Shown here: in pieces, positions 56,099 through 64,000 of the stretch | How positions within the stretch are numbered: the stretch's first letter is position 1 | How the letters are laid out: every line of letters begins with the position of its first letter | Assembly (NCBI RefSeq): GCF_036688685.1 | Contig: NZ_JAQQPS010000006.1 | Coordinates: 1 to 64,000 of the forward strand | Reading direction: 5' to 3' | DNA: 64,000 nucleotides | Source: JALYUM01 sp036688685 | GTDB lineage: Bacteria; Pseudomonadota; Gammaproteobacteria; Burkholderiales; Burkholderiaceae_D | The notes under the pieces: model-generated | What the model saw: only the letters and a program-made list of their open reading frames with translations | What the model was told of the DNA's origin: nothing | Database searches by the model: none | Translations under genes and position numbers: made by a program

Positions 56099-58960
56099 TT
56101 ACATCTTGTAGTTCAAACCAAACAGCACGGTGCGGCCGTACGTCGTGTTTTCGATGTTGTTGTCGCGCGTCCTGCGATAGCGGCGGAACGGTTCGTTGCC
56201 GAGGTTGGTCATCTGCGCCATGATCGACAGACCTTTCATCGGACCGTTCTCGAATTCGTAGCCGAGTTGCAGGTCGATCTGCTTTTCCGCCTGGACGTAC
56301 GTCAGCTGGCGGTCGCCTTCAACGCGGTTGACTTCACCGATGAAGTCCGAACGATAGCGCTCTGCCACGCGGGCCGAGAAGCCGGCTTTTTCGTAGTACA
56401 CGGTCAGGCTGGCAACGCGTTTCGACAGGCCTGGCAAGTCGATCTTGGCGCCCGCCACCGCGCCGTCGGTGGTATCGGGAACGTTCACGTCGCTGGAAGT
56501 TTGCGATGCATTGAAGACCACGCCGAAGCCGTCGAGGTAGCGCGTGGCCAGGTTCAGCGGCACCGACACAGCAAACTCGACACCCTTGATCTTGCCGCCG
56601 GAACCGTTGACCGGATGGGTGAAGGAACCGATGTTCGATGGCAACTGGATCGTCGTTGGCAACACGTACGGCGTGAAGTCGACGCTTTCGCTGGTATTCA
56701 CGATGTAGGTATCGAGCTTCTTGTAGAAGGTCGCCAGGCTGACGTATGCCTTGGTGTCCCAGTACTTTTCATACGACAGGTCGATACCCTTGGCACGGAA
56801 CGGCTTCAGGGTCGGCGTGCCGCCACTGCCGGAGAACTCGCGTGGTGTCTTGGTAGCGTCGAGGCCGAAGCTGCTCGATGCACGCATGTCGTTCATGGTC
56901 GGACGCGCCATGATCTTCGAGACCGAGAAACGCAGCGATTGCTGGTTGCCCAGGTCACCGATCAGGTTCAGGCTCGGCAGCACGTCGCTGTAGCTGGTGC
57001 CGTTGGTGTACGGTGTCGTCGGCCGGCTGGTCTCGGTGCTGCCTGGCGTGGCGCTATCGACCGAGAACGCCGTCGAATCCTGGACGGTATGCACGAACTG
57101 CAGGGCCAGCGCGCCGCGCAGCGGGATCGACGAGACTTGCGAATCGATGTTCAGCTTGGCAAAGCCGGTGCTGACGCGCTCATTGACGACCCAGTCCTTG
57201 TTGTAGATATCAGGATGGTTCTTGCGGTTGGCGTTGTACACGGCGGCGTTGGCAACCGGATCGAAGGCCAGGACCGGAATGCCGGTGGTGCCGGCAACGG
57301 CGGCGGTGGCGTTCGGCACGGCTGCCGAGGCGAACGGGCTGCTGTTACCTTTGATCGACAGCAGTGCTTCGGTGTAGTCACGCTGCTTCGAGCGGGTCGT
57401 GTAGTTCGCACCAACCATCAGCTTGCTGAACCACCAGCCGTCCGGCAGATCGCGCGCCAGGTCGAACCGGGCCGCACGGATTTTGTCGGCCACGTGTGGG
57501 ATCTTGGTGTAGCCAGCCTGGATGTCGGCGCCGCCCCAGCCCTGCACGTCGGTCAGCTTGACGATGTTCGGGTCGGCGTAGTTCAAGCCGGTTTTAAAAA
57601 TTTCACTGCCGCCGGTGAAGCTGACGGTGTCCAGCGCGCCGGTGGTGCCGGCGTAGGCTTCGGCATTGGCGCCGTTGCGCACGGCGGTGTTGTACGACAG
57701 GTCGACGCTGGCAGTCCAGTCGTCGTTCAATTTCAGCTTGTTGTTCCAGCCGACCGACTTGGAGGTATCCGAGAAGCTCGTTGCCTCGTTGCGCACCACG
57801 GCGCGCACATTATTGAAGCTGCCGGAGGTGGCAACGCCATTGACGACGGTCGCGTTGATCAACTCACCCGGCTTGTCGAATGCGTTGTTGGTCGTGTCGT
57901 TCAGCGGCACCTGGATGCCGTGGGTTGCCTTGTCGTTGTCGAACTTCGAATAGAACAGGTCGAGCGTGCTCGAGAAGTTTTTGTTCGGACGGAACTGGAG
58001 CACGGCCATCGCGCCATCGCGCTTCTGGCTTTCGACGTCGGTGAAGGCGTTGAAGCCGTTGTACGGCACCTGGACGGTGTTATCGACGCCGTTGGTCTGG
58101 CCCAGGCTGACGCCATTGACCGACTTGACCGTGCCATTGCCCCACGATTCGAAGCGGGTGCGCTCGCCTGACTTGCTGTCCAGGCGTGCGAAACCGAGCG
58201 CCACACCAATGGTGCGGTCGGCGAACTGGTCGATGTACGACAGGCTGTAACGCTTGCCGTCGCCATTTTGGGTCAGGCCCAGGCTGTTCTTTTCCTTGCG
58301 CGCGTTGACGGCGATGGTGCGCTTCGAGAAATCGAGCGGACGCACCGTCTGCATGTCGACGGTGCCCGACAAGCCCTGGCCGACCAAAGCACCGTCAGGG
58401 GTTTTGTAGATGACCACGCTTGAGAGCAGCTCGGACGGGTACTGGTCGAATTCGACGCCGCGGCTGTCGCCGGTCGACACCTGTTCGCGGCCGTTGAGCA
58501 GCGCGGTCGAGAAGTCGGGCGACATGCCGCGAATCGAGATGGCCGATGCACGGCCGGCGGTACGCTGGGCGGTCACGCCTGGCAGGCGCGCGATCGATTC
58601 GGCGATGCTCGAATCGGGCAGCTTGCCGATGTCTTCGGCCGAAATGGCTTCGACGATGGAGTCGTTGTTTTTCTTGACGGAGATGGCTGCCTCGATACCG
58701 CGGCGGATACCGGTCACTTTCACCGTCTGGATGGCTGGCTCGGTCGCGGCATTCGCCTGCGACGTGGTGTCAGCCTGATTCAAACCTGGATTCTGTACTG
58801 CGGTTTGCTCGGTCGGCGCGGCTGGTGCGGCCACTTCCGTCTCGGCGTAAGCGCTGCTGGCGAACGCGGCCAGGATGGCGGCGCCGGCGGCGACTGGATG
58901 CAACCGGAAGGCGATGCTATTGGACGCGCTTGCGACGCGCTTGCTTGCGAAAATTTTCAT
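56099..58960 (-). CDS. TonB-dependent receptor, maltodextrin MalA-like
   Basis: 953 residues from the ATG at 58960, which has a GAGGGG site. Extended signal region (about 1-38, ending SAYA), a low-complexity linker, then plug domain (about 75-205) with IAEDIGKLPDSSIAESIARLPGVTAQRT-like signature and a large beta-barrel ending GRTVLFGLNYKM. TBDRs of this kind import maltodextrins in Caulobacter (MalA). The divergent neopullulanase and shared operators support maltodextrin as ligand. Its substrate has not been shown directly. Confidence 0.92.
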   Translation of the reverse strand: MKIFASKRVASASNSIAFRLHPVAAGAAILAAFASSAYAETEVAAPAAPTEQTAVQNPGLNQADTTSQANAATEPAIQTVKVTGIRRGIEAAISVKKNNDSIVEAISAEDIGKLPDSSIAESIARLPGVTAQRTAGRASAISIRGMSPDFSTALLNGREQVSTGDSRGVEFDQYPSELLSSVVIYKTPDGALVGQGLSGTVDMQTVRPLDFSKRTIAVNARKEKNSLGLTQNGDGKRYSLSYIDQFADRTIGVALGFARLDSKSGERTRFESWGNGTVKSVNGVSLGQTNGVDNTVQVPYNGFNAFTDVESQKRDGAMAVLQFRPNKNFSSTLDLFYSKFDNDKATHGIQVPLNDTTNNAFDKPGELINATVVNGVATSGSFNNVRAVVRNEATSFSDTSKSVGWNNKLKLNDDWTASVDLSYNTAVRNGANAEAYAGTTGALDTVSFTGGSEIFKTGLNYADPNIVKLTDVQGWGGADIQAGYTKIPHVADKIRAARFDLARDLPDGWWFSKLMVGANYTTRSKQRDYTEALLSIKGNSSPFASAAVPNATAAVAGTTGIPVLAFDPVANAAVYNANRKNHPDIYNKDWVVNERVSTGFAKLNIDSQVSSIPLRGALALQFVHTVQDSTAFSVDSATPGSTETSRPTTPYTNGTSYSDVLPSLNLIGDLGNQQSLRFSVSKIMARPTMNDMRASSSFGLDATKTPREFSGSGGTPTLKPFRAKGIDLSYEKYWDTKAYVSLATFYKKLDTYIVNTSESVDFTPYVLPTTIQLPSNIGSFTHPVNGSGGKIKGVEFAVSVPLNLATRYLDGFGVVFNASQTSSDVNVPDTTDGAVAGAKIDLPGLSKRVASLTVYYEKAGFSARVAERYRSDFIGEVNRVEGDRQLTYVQAEKQIDLQLGYEFENGPMKGLSIMAQMTNLGNEPFRRYRRTRDNNIENTTYGRTVLFGLNYKM

Positions 58961-59064
58961 GTGTCCCCTCAATTATCTGAACCATTAATTGCCCGCAACT
59001 ACAGCTCTTGAGCCTACAACACGGGTGCATGCAAACGCTCTAAAAGACGTTCTATTAGGAATTT

Positions 59065-59079
59065 TGTACTAAAACTAGA
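59065..59079. promoter_or_regulatory. maltodextrin-regulon operator near the receptor
   Basis: TGTACTAAAACTAGA matches the 24520 site at 12 of 15 positions. It is 105 bases upstream of the receptor ATG on the minus strand. Confidence 0.45.
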
Positions 59080-59193
59080 TGCACTGTCAACGTGACTCGC
59101 ACCAAGTCGACGCAGCATGGCATTTTCATCCGTTTCAGCCAGAATTCGACCAAATCTCGTTGTAAATCAGTCACAATTACCTTCATTTTGACT

Positions 59194-59208
59194 TGTAGGC
59201 TGACTACA
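59194..59208. promoter_or_regulatory. maltodextrin-regulon operator, middle copy
   Basis: TGTAGGCTGACTACA: TGTAG and CTACA are perfect inverted arms around GCTGA. Confidence 0.65.
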
Positions 59209-59408
59209 TTTCACTGTGTTGCACCATTCCCGGAGGGTAAATGCACCGATTTAGGGCGTATTTATGCCCGCAAGTCACAATACCTGGCTAAACATGCAGG
59301 TGTAGCTAGACTAAAATTGCCGATCTTGTCCGCTGCGCTACCGATCGGTTATTCTTGCGCCCATCCAGCCAGTTGGGGCACGTTTTTCGACTTGCCACAC
59401 CGCATTTT

Positions 59409-59423
59409 CGTAGTCTGACTACA
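59409..59423. promoter_or_regulatory. maltodextrin-regulon operator before neopullulanase
   Basis: CGTAGTCTGACTACA: GTAGT and ACTAC are perfect arms around CTG. It ends 42 bases before the ATG. Confidence 0.65.
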
Positions 59424-59464
59424 GTATCGACTGACCTTCCTAATCACATAAAATGGAGACAACC

Positions 59465-61315
59465 ATGAAGACTTTTGCCCTCGCGATGTTGCTGGTAATA
59501 ACGGCCTTGCAGCCGCAGGCCGTCCTTGCCGCACCTGCCATCGAGCACCTCGAGCCGCCGTTCTGGTGGGCCGGCATGGCCAGCAACAAGCTGCAATTGA
59601 TGGTGCACGGCGCGCGTATCGCCGAGCTGCAACCGACGCTCAATTACCCCGGCGTGCGCATCGCCGGCGTGACCCGCGTGGCCAATCCGAATTACCTGTT
59701 CATCGACCTGGACATGGACAAGGATGCGGCGGCTGGCGCCTTCGACATCGCCTTCAAGGGCAATGGCCGCACGGCGCAATACCGCTACCAGCTGCGCCAG
59801 CGCGCGCCAGGTTCAAGCCAGCGCCACGGCTTCGACAGTAGCGACGTGATTTACCTGCTCATGCCCGACCGCTTCGCCAACGGCGACCCGTCCAACGACA
59901 CGGTGGCCGGCATGGCCGACAAGGGCAACCGCCAGCTCGGATACGGTCGCCACGGCGGCGACATCCAGGGCATGATCGACCGTCTCGGCTACATCAAGGA
60001 CATGGGCTTCACCCAGCTGTGGCCAACCCCGCTGGTGGTTAACGACATGCCGAACGCGTCCTATCACGGCTACGCGGCCACCGACCACTACAAGATCGAT
60101 CCGCGCTACGGCAGCAATGACGACTATCTGCGCCTGTCAAACAGCGCACGCACGCAAGGCATTGGCCTGATCCAGGACGTGGTGCTGTCGCACATCGGCA
60201 TTGGCCACTGGTGGATGAAGGACAAGCCGACGCCGGACTGGGTCAACCACGGGGCCAAATTCGTCGCCACGCAACACCATCACACCGCGGTGCAGGACCC
60301 GTACGCATCGACCGAGGACAAGGAGAACTTCACCACCGGCTGGTTTGCACCGGGCATGCCCGACCTGAACCAGACCAATCCGCTGGTGGCCAATTACCTC
60401 ATCCAGAACAATATCTGGTGGATCGAAAACGCTGGCTTGTCGGGCCTGCGCATCGACACCTTCGGCTACTCCGACGGCGCCTTTTTGACCGACTACACGC
60501 GGCGCGTGATGGCCGAGTACCCGAACATCAACCTGGTCGGCGAAGAGTGGCACAAGCAGCCGGCCGTGGTGGCGCACTGGCAGAAGGGCAAAGTCAATCC
60601 GGACGGGTACGTCAGCTCGATGCCGAGCATGATGGACTTCCCGATGACCGAAGCGATGCGCGACGGCCTGGCCGACGCCAATGGCGGCAACGTCTTCTCG
60701 AATGTCTACGAGACGCTGTCGCTCGATTACCTGTACCCGAATCCGGGCAATCTGGTTGTCTTCGCCGGCAACCACGATACCTCGCGCATCTACAGCGTGG
60801 TGGGTGAAGACATGGGCAAGTACAAGATGGACATTGTGTTCCTGATGACCATGCCGCGCATTCCGCAGTTCTACAGCGGCGACGAAATCCTCATGACCAG
60901 TTCGACCAAGGAACGCAACGACTCGAGCTACCGCACCGATTTCCCGGGCGGCTGGAAGGGCGACAGCATCGACGCTTTCAGCGGCCGCAACCTCGGCGCC
61001 AAAGAAGCCGAAGCGCAGGCCTTTGTCAAAAAGCTGGTCAACTGGCGCAAGACGCAGCCGCTGATCCATCACGGGAAAATGATGCATTACGGGGCCGAAG
61101 AAAACACCTACGTTTACTTCCGCTATGACGGCAAGAAGAAGGTGATGGTCGCCTTCAACAACAACCCCGGCGAGAAGGTACTCAAGGCTGAGCGCTTCCG
61201 CGAGATGCTCGCTGGCGTCAGCGGCGGGGTCGATGTGTTGACCGGCGCGCGCTTTGATTTGCGGACCGAGGTGAAATTGCCGGCGCGGTCGGCGGTGGTG
61301 CTGGAGTTGAACTGA
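59465..61315 (+). CDS. exported neopullulanase / cyclomaltodextrinase (SusA-like, GH13)
   Basis: 616 residues. Signal peptide MKTFALAMLLVITALQPQAVLAA. An N-terminal immunoglobulin-like domain (about 25-112; IEHLEPPFWWAGMASNKLQLMVHG is the cyclomaltodextrinase N-domain start) is followed by the barrel with DVVLSH, SGLRIDTFGY (D331), LVGEEWH (E360) and GNHDTS, and a C-terminal cyclomaltodextrinase C-domain (about 535-616). This is the SusA architecture, periplasmic neopullulanase acting on maltodextrins, cyclodextrins and pullulan. GGAG precedes the start. Confidence 0.94.
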   Translation: MKTFALAMLLVITALQPQAVLAAPAIEHLEPPFWWAGMASNKLQLMVHGARIAELQPTLNYPGVRIAGVTRVANPNYLFIDLDMDKDAAAGAFDIAFKGNGRTAQYRYQLRQRAPGSSQRHGFDSSDVIYLLMPDRFANGDPSNDTVAGMADKGNRQLGYGRHGGDIQGMIDRLGYIKDMGFTQLWPTPLVVNDMPNASYHGYAATDHYKIDPRYGSNDDYLRLSNSARTQGIGLIQDVVLSHIGIGHWWMKDKPTPDWVNHGAKFVATQHHHTAVQDPYASTEDKENFTTGWFAPGMPDLNQTNPLVANYLIQNNIWWIENAGLSGLRIDTFGYSDGAFLTDYTRRVMAEYPNINLVGEEWHKQPAVVAHWQKGKVNPDGYVSSMPSMMDFPMTEAMRDGLADANGGNVFSNVYETLSLDYLYPNPGNLVVFAGNHDTSRIYSVVGEDMGKYKMDIVFLMTMPRIPQFYSGDEILMTSSTKERNDSSYRTDFPGGWKGDSIDAFSGRNLGAKEAEAQAFVKKLVNWRKTQPLIHHGKMMHYGAEENTYVYFRYDGKKKVMVAFNNNPGEKVLKAERFREMLAGVSGGVDVLTGARFDLRTEVKLPARSAVVLELN

Positions 61316-61342
61316 ACGACGCCGGGTTGGTGCTGCAAATTC

Positions 61343-61426
61343 AGCATGGATCCCGGCCTGCGCCGGGATGACGTTTTCAAGGCCAGCGCTCTCAGATACG
61401 TCATTCCCGCGCAGGCGGGAACCCAT
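61343..61426. repeat. REPIN-like inverted hairpin pair
   Basis: CATGGATCCCGGC-CTGC-GCCGGGATGACG and the inverted CGTCATTCCCGC-GCAG-GCGGGAACCCAT. It lies after the neopullulanase gene and before fnr. Confidence 0.85.
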
Positions 61427-61545
61427 ACCACTTCGACAAAATCGATAACGCTCGCGCGGCAGCGCCGCAAAGCGCCGCCGCGCCGTCTACCGCTAAAATG
61501 CCCGTTTCGCACCATGAGCCAGCACGAAGCAGTAGAATCGGCGCC

Positions 61546-62286
61546 ATGACAACTTCCCCCCTCCCCGCCATCAAAGCCGGCTGCGCCACCTGCAGCATGC
61601 ACCAGCTGTGCCTGCCCATGGGCCTGTCCGACAACGACATGGCCCGCCTCGACCAGGTCATCGGCCGCCGCCGCCGCATCGCCAGCGGCGAACGCCTGTA
61701 CCAGATGGATGCGCCATTCAAGTCGCTGTACGCGATCCGCTTCGGCCATTTCAAGACCTCCCAGATCAACGCCGCCGGCGGCCAGCAGATCACCGGCTTC
61801 CAGATGGCCGGCGAACTGCTCGGCATGGACGCCATCAGCAGCGAACGGCACCAGTGCGACGCGGTGGCGCTGGAAGACAGCGAAGTATGCGAGATTCCCT
61901 TCGATACGCTCGAAGGCCTGTTTGGCGAGATGCCGAATCTGCTGCGCCACTTCCACCGCATGATGAGCGGCGAAATCACGCGCGAGCAGAACGTCATGCT
62001 GCTGCTGGGGAATATGCGCGCCGAGCAGCGCTTCGCGGTGTTTCTCACCAACCTGGCGGCCCGCTACGCCGCGCGCGGCTACTCCTCGACCCAGTTCGAG
62101 CTGCGCATGTCGCGCGAAGACATCGGCAATTACCTGGGCCTGACCATCGAAAGCGTCAGCCGCCTGCTGTCACGCTTCAAGACGCTCGGCCTGCTGGCAG
62201 TGACCAAGCGCGCCATCACCCTGCGCGAACCGGCGCGCCTGCAGGCGCTCGCGGCCGGCACGGAGCAGTGCAGCCCACTCGTTTAG
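61546..62286 (+). CDS. fnr: FNR-type oxygen-sensing transcriptional regulator
   Basis: 246 residues. N-terminal cysteines C13, C16 and C22 (GCATCSMHQLC) plus C104 are the four iron-sulfur ligands of FNR. A cyclic-nucleotide-type sensory domain (about 30-150) and Crp-type HTH follow; the recognition helix has ESVSRLL, the E--SR set that reads TTGAT-N4-ATCAA. Under low oxygen it activates anaerobic genes. The adjacent convergent gene hemN carries such a box. Its stop overlaps the hemN stop. The ATG at 61546 is used; an upstream start at 61498 is possible. Confidence 0.95.
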   Translation: MTTSPLPAIKAGCATCSMHQLCLPMGLSDNDMARLDQVIGRRRRIASGERLYQMDAPFKSLYAIRFGHFKTSQINAAGGQQITGFQMAGELLGMDAISSERHQCDAVALEDSEVCEIPFDTLEGLFGEMPNLLRHFHRMMSGEITREQNVMLLLGNMRAEQRFAVFLTNLAARYAARGYSSTQFELRMSREDIGNYLGLTIESVSRLLSRFKTLGLLAVTKRAITLREPARLQALAAGTEQCSPLV

Positions 62287-63668
62287 ACCGTGGCGGAATG
62301 GCGCTGGCCAGACTCGAGGTAGCGGTCGAACACCATGCAGATATTCCGGATTAACAGGCGCCCTTTCGGCGTGACCGTGATCCAGTCGGGCGTAACCGTG
62401 GCCAGGCCGTCGGCCTCGAGGTCGGCCAGCGCCGCCAGCTCCTGCGCGAAATAATCGGCAAAGGCGATCGGAAACGCCTGCTCGAAGGCGGCCACCGACA
62501 GCTCAAAATGGCACATCAAACTCCCGATCAGGGAGCGCCGCAGCGCGTCGTCCATGGACAGCGTCACGCCCCGTTCGATGGGCAGCGTGCTGGCGTCGAT
62601 GCCGGCATAGTAGGCCGTCAGGTGCTTGGCGTTCTGGCTGTAGGTGGCGCCCACGGCGCCGATGGCGGACACGCCGAACGCGACGATGTCGGCGTCGGCA
62701 TGCGTCGAATAGCCCTGGAAGTTGCGGTGCAGCCGGCCCTGGCGCTGCGCCACCGCCAGCTCGTCGTCCGGCTTGGCGAAATGGTCCATGCCGATATACA
62801 CATACCCCGCCGTAGCCAGCCGTTCGATGGCCAGGCCCAGCATGGCCAGCTTGGCGTCGGCGCCGGGCATGTCAGCGTCCTGCAGCATGCGCTGCGCCTT
62901 GAACAGGTGCGGCATGTGGGCGTAGTGGTACAGCGCGATGCGGTCCGGGTCGGCCGCGATCACCCGCTCGAGCGTGGTCGCCATCGTCGCAAGCGTCTGC
63001 AGCGGCAGGCCGTAGATCAGGTCGATGTTCACCGAGCGGTAGCCAAATGCCCGGGCGGCGTCGATGATCGCCTGGGTCTGCACCTCGGGCTGGATGCGGT
63101 TCACGGCGCGCTGCACCCGCTCGTCATAATCCTGCACGCCCAGGCTCAAACGATTGAAGCCTTGCCGGCGCAGGCTGGCAATGCGCTCCACCGTGACCGT
63201 ACGCGGATCGATTTCGATGGCATATTCGCCCACCGCGTCGGGCGCGAATTGAAAGTGGCTGCGCAGGTGCGCCATCAGCTCGTCCATTTGCGCGTCCGAC
63301 AGATAGGTCGGCGTGCCGCCGCCCAGGTGCAGCTGGTCGACGCGGTTCATGCCGTCGTAGAGTGCCGCCTGCATGGTGATTTCACGCTTCAGGTAATCGA
63401 GGTAGACGGCGGCCTTGTCGCGCTCGCGCGTGACGATCTTGTTGCAGGCGCAGTAGTAGCAGATCGACGCGCAGAACGGGATGTGCACGTACAGCGACAG
63501 CGGCGTGCCGCTCTGGCGCGTGCGGCGGTGGGCCACGGCGGCGAGATAGTCGCGGTAGCCGAACCCGTTCTGGAAGCGGTCGGCGGTGGGGTACGAGGTG
63601 TAGCGCGGACCGGGGCGGCCGAGTTTGCGCAGCAGCGGCGCATCGAACGTGGGAGAAACTAAAGACAT
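62283..63668 (-). CDS. hemN: oxygen-independent coproporphyrinogen III oxidase
   Basis: 461 residues. Radical-SAM enzyme for haem synthesis without oxygen, converting coproporphyrinogen III to protoporphyrinogen IX. The cluster-binding motif CASICYYCACN has the HemN-specific CX3CX2CXC spacing. LGGGTPTYL is the SAM GGE-like region and FNRLSLGVQDYDE, IDLIYGLP and HFAKPDDEL follow as in HemN. The C-terminal HemN domain is complete. The ATG at 63668 follows AGGA. An FNR-like box lies 82 bases upstream. Stop codons of hemN and fnr overlap by four bases. Confidence 0.96.
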   Translation of the reverse strand: MSLVSPTFDAPLLRKLGRPGPRYTSYPTADRFQNGFGYRDYLAAVAHRRTRQSGTPLSLYVHIPFCASICYYCACNKIVTRERDKAAVYLDYLKREITMQAALYDGMNRVDQLHLGGGTPTYLSDAQMDELMAHLRSHFQFAPDAVGEYAIEIDPRTVTVERIASLRRQGFNRLSLGVQDYDERVQRAVNRIQPEVQTQAIIDAARAFGYRSVNIDLIYGLPLQTLATMATTLERVIAADPDRIALYHYAHMPHLFKAQRMLQDADMPGADAKLAMLGLAIERLATAGYVYIGMDHFAKPDDELAVAQRQGRLHRNFQGYSTHADADIVAFGVSAIGAVGATYSQNAKHLTAYYAGIDASTLPIERGVTLSMDDALRRSLIGSLMCHFELSVAAFEQAFPIAFADYFAQELAALADLEADGLATVTPDWITVTPKGRLLIRNICMVFDRYLESGQRHSATV

Positions 63669-63749
63669 GGACACTTCCTGCTGATGGACCGCCCGGGCTT
63701 GAGCAAGATCCTGTTGCAGGGAGTGTAGAAAGACGGCTCTTTAAAATCT

Positions 63750-63763
63750 TTGCGCTGCATCAA
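63750..63763. promoter_or_regulatory. FNR box upstream of hemN
   Basis: TTGCG-CTGC-ATCAA: one perfect and one 3-of-5 half-site of the FNR consensus TTGAT-N4-ATCAA. The hemN gene is a standard FNR/ANR target. Confidence 0.65.
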
Positions 63764-63812
63764 ATATGCCCCAGCCAGCTGTGATAGCGGCGGAGGCAGA
63801 TGCTGGGGCAAA

Positions 63813-64000
63813 TCAACCGCGCTGGCGCATCGCCTCGTCGATTTTTTTGTCAGTGTTGTACTGACTGAGTGCATACACGGCCCAGATGGCGGCCGGCAGC
63901 CAGCCGATCACGGTGATTTGCAGGATCAGGCAGATGACGCCGGCGATGGGGCGGCCGATCGTGAAGAAGGTAAGCCAGGGCAGGATGAGAGCGATAAGCA
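63813..64000 (-). CDS. YqaE/Pmp3 family membrane protein (cut at the window edge)
   Basis: About 62 codons. Read on the minus strand it gives LIALILPWLTFFTIGRPIAG...ICLILQITVIGWLPAAIWAVYAL, the two-helix YqaE/Pmp3 pattern, and ends in a charged tail DKKIDEAMRQRG. These small proteolipids sit in the inner membrane and are linked to stress and membrane potential. The two outermost bases (TG) could be the end of the ATG start codon, so perhaps only one base of the gene is missing. Confidence 0.85.
   Translation of the reverse strand, partial: LIALILPWLTFFTIGRPIAGVICLILQITVIGWLPAAIWAVYALSQYNTDKKIDEAMRQRG

Larger units (their letters stand above)
58961..59464. other. 504-base divergent control region of receptor and neopullulanase
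   Basis: The longest gene-free stretch in the window. It is AT-rich and holds three operator-like palindromes (59065, 59194, 59409) listed separately. No protein-coding or RNA gene is evident: a plus-strand frame at 59092-59418 (108 codons) has no family resemblance, ribosome site or codon bias. Confidence 0.7.

Noticed and set aside
56033..58171. Plus-strand frame of 712 codons opposite the receptor gene
   Set aside because: Antisense to a complete TonB receptor; begins inside the terminator hairpin and has no domain.
59092..59418. 108-codon frame in the receptor/neopullulanase gap
   Set aside because: No ribosome site, no family resemblance, and it runs through two operator palindromes.

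Overview
The window looks like chromosomal DNA of an Oxalobacteraceae betaproteobacterium of the Massilia/Telluria/Duganella kind. This is inferred from high GC, a small Trp-rich protein and a DUF2486-like protein seen mainly in Burkholderiales, a fused glucokinase-HexR regulator, a PEP-CTERM protein, and a large starch/maltodextrin locus with TonB-dependent receptors. No phage, transposase, CRISPR array, rRNA or tRNA gene was seen. The first 66 bases are pure C and look artefactual. The genes at both window edges are cut.

Layout. 67-12191 is mostly housekeeping: a c-type cytochrome lipoprotein (partial, -), folD, the run prlC / DUF4124-glutaredoxin / holC / DUF2486-like, an orphan branched-chain amino-acid binding protein, a small cytochrome c, a Trp-rich membrane protein, a LysR regulator followed by lgt, and a divergent LysR / tartrate-malate dehydrogenase pair. 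12192-18206 has an SDR oxidoreductase divergent from an XRE/MmyB-type regulator, two tandem paralogous chemoreceptors, and an EVE-domain protein. 18207-21342 has 6S RNA downstream of zapA and its zapB-like partner, then groES-groEL behind a sigma70 promoter overlapped by a CIRCE operator. 21343-22753 has a PEP-CTERM protein behind a candidate sigma54 promoter, and a lipoprotein. 24710-32148 has an SsuABC/TauABC-type ABC transporter, a DctB/DctD two-component system and a POT peptide transporter.

The main theme is alpha-glucan use: a cytoplasmic GH13 alpha-glucosidase (22818-24446), an exported pullulanase (32226-34865), the minus-strand cluster GH31 alpha-glucosidase / MFS transporter / phosphoglucomutase / exported alpha-amylase / Glk-HexR fusion (50922 down to 41681), a second MFS sugar transporter (51073-52347), and a TonB-dependent receptor plus flavin-dependent halogenase divergent from a SusA-like neopullulanase (54504-61315). 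Several are preceded by copies of one palindrome, strongest form TGTAGTCAAACTACA and core GTAG-N5-CTAC, which I propose is the operator of a LacI-type maltodextrin repressor encoded elsewhere. The inferred flow is receptor uptake across the outer membrane, periplasmic trimming, MFS import, cytoplasmic hydrolysis, phosphorylation by Glk, and linkage to glycogen through Pgm.

A second TonB receptor (35055-37196) is divergent from a LytS/LytTR two-component system. The right end has deaD (inside the glucan region), fnr and hemN convergent with overlapping stops and an FNR-like box before hemN, and a truncated YqaE/Pmp3 protein. Six intergenic sites carry related hairpins, mostly as inverted pairs, forming a REP/REPIN-like family.
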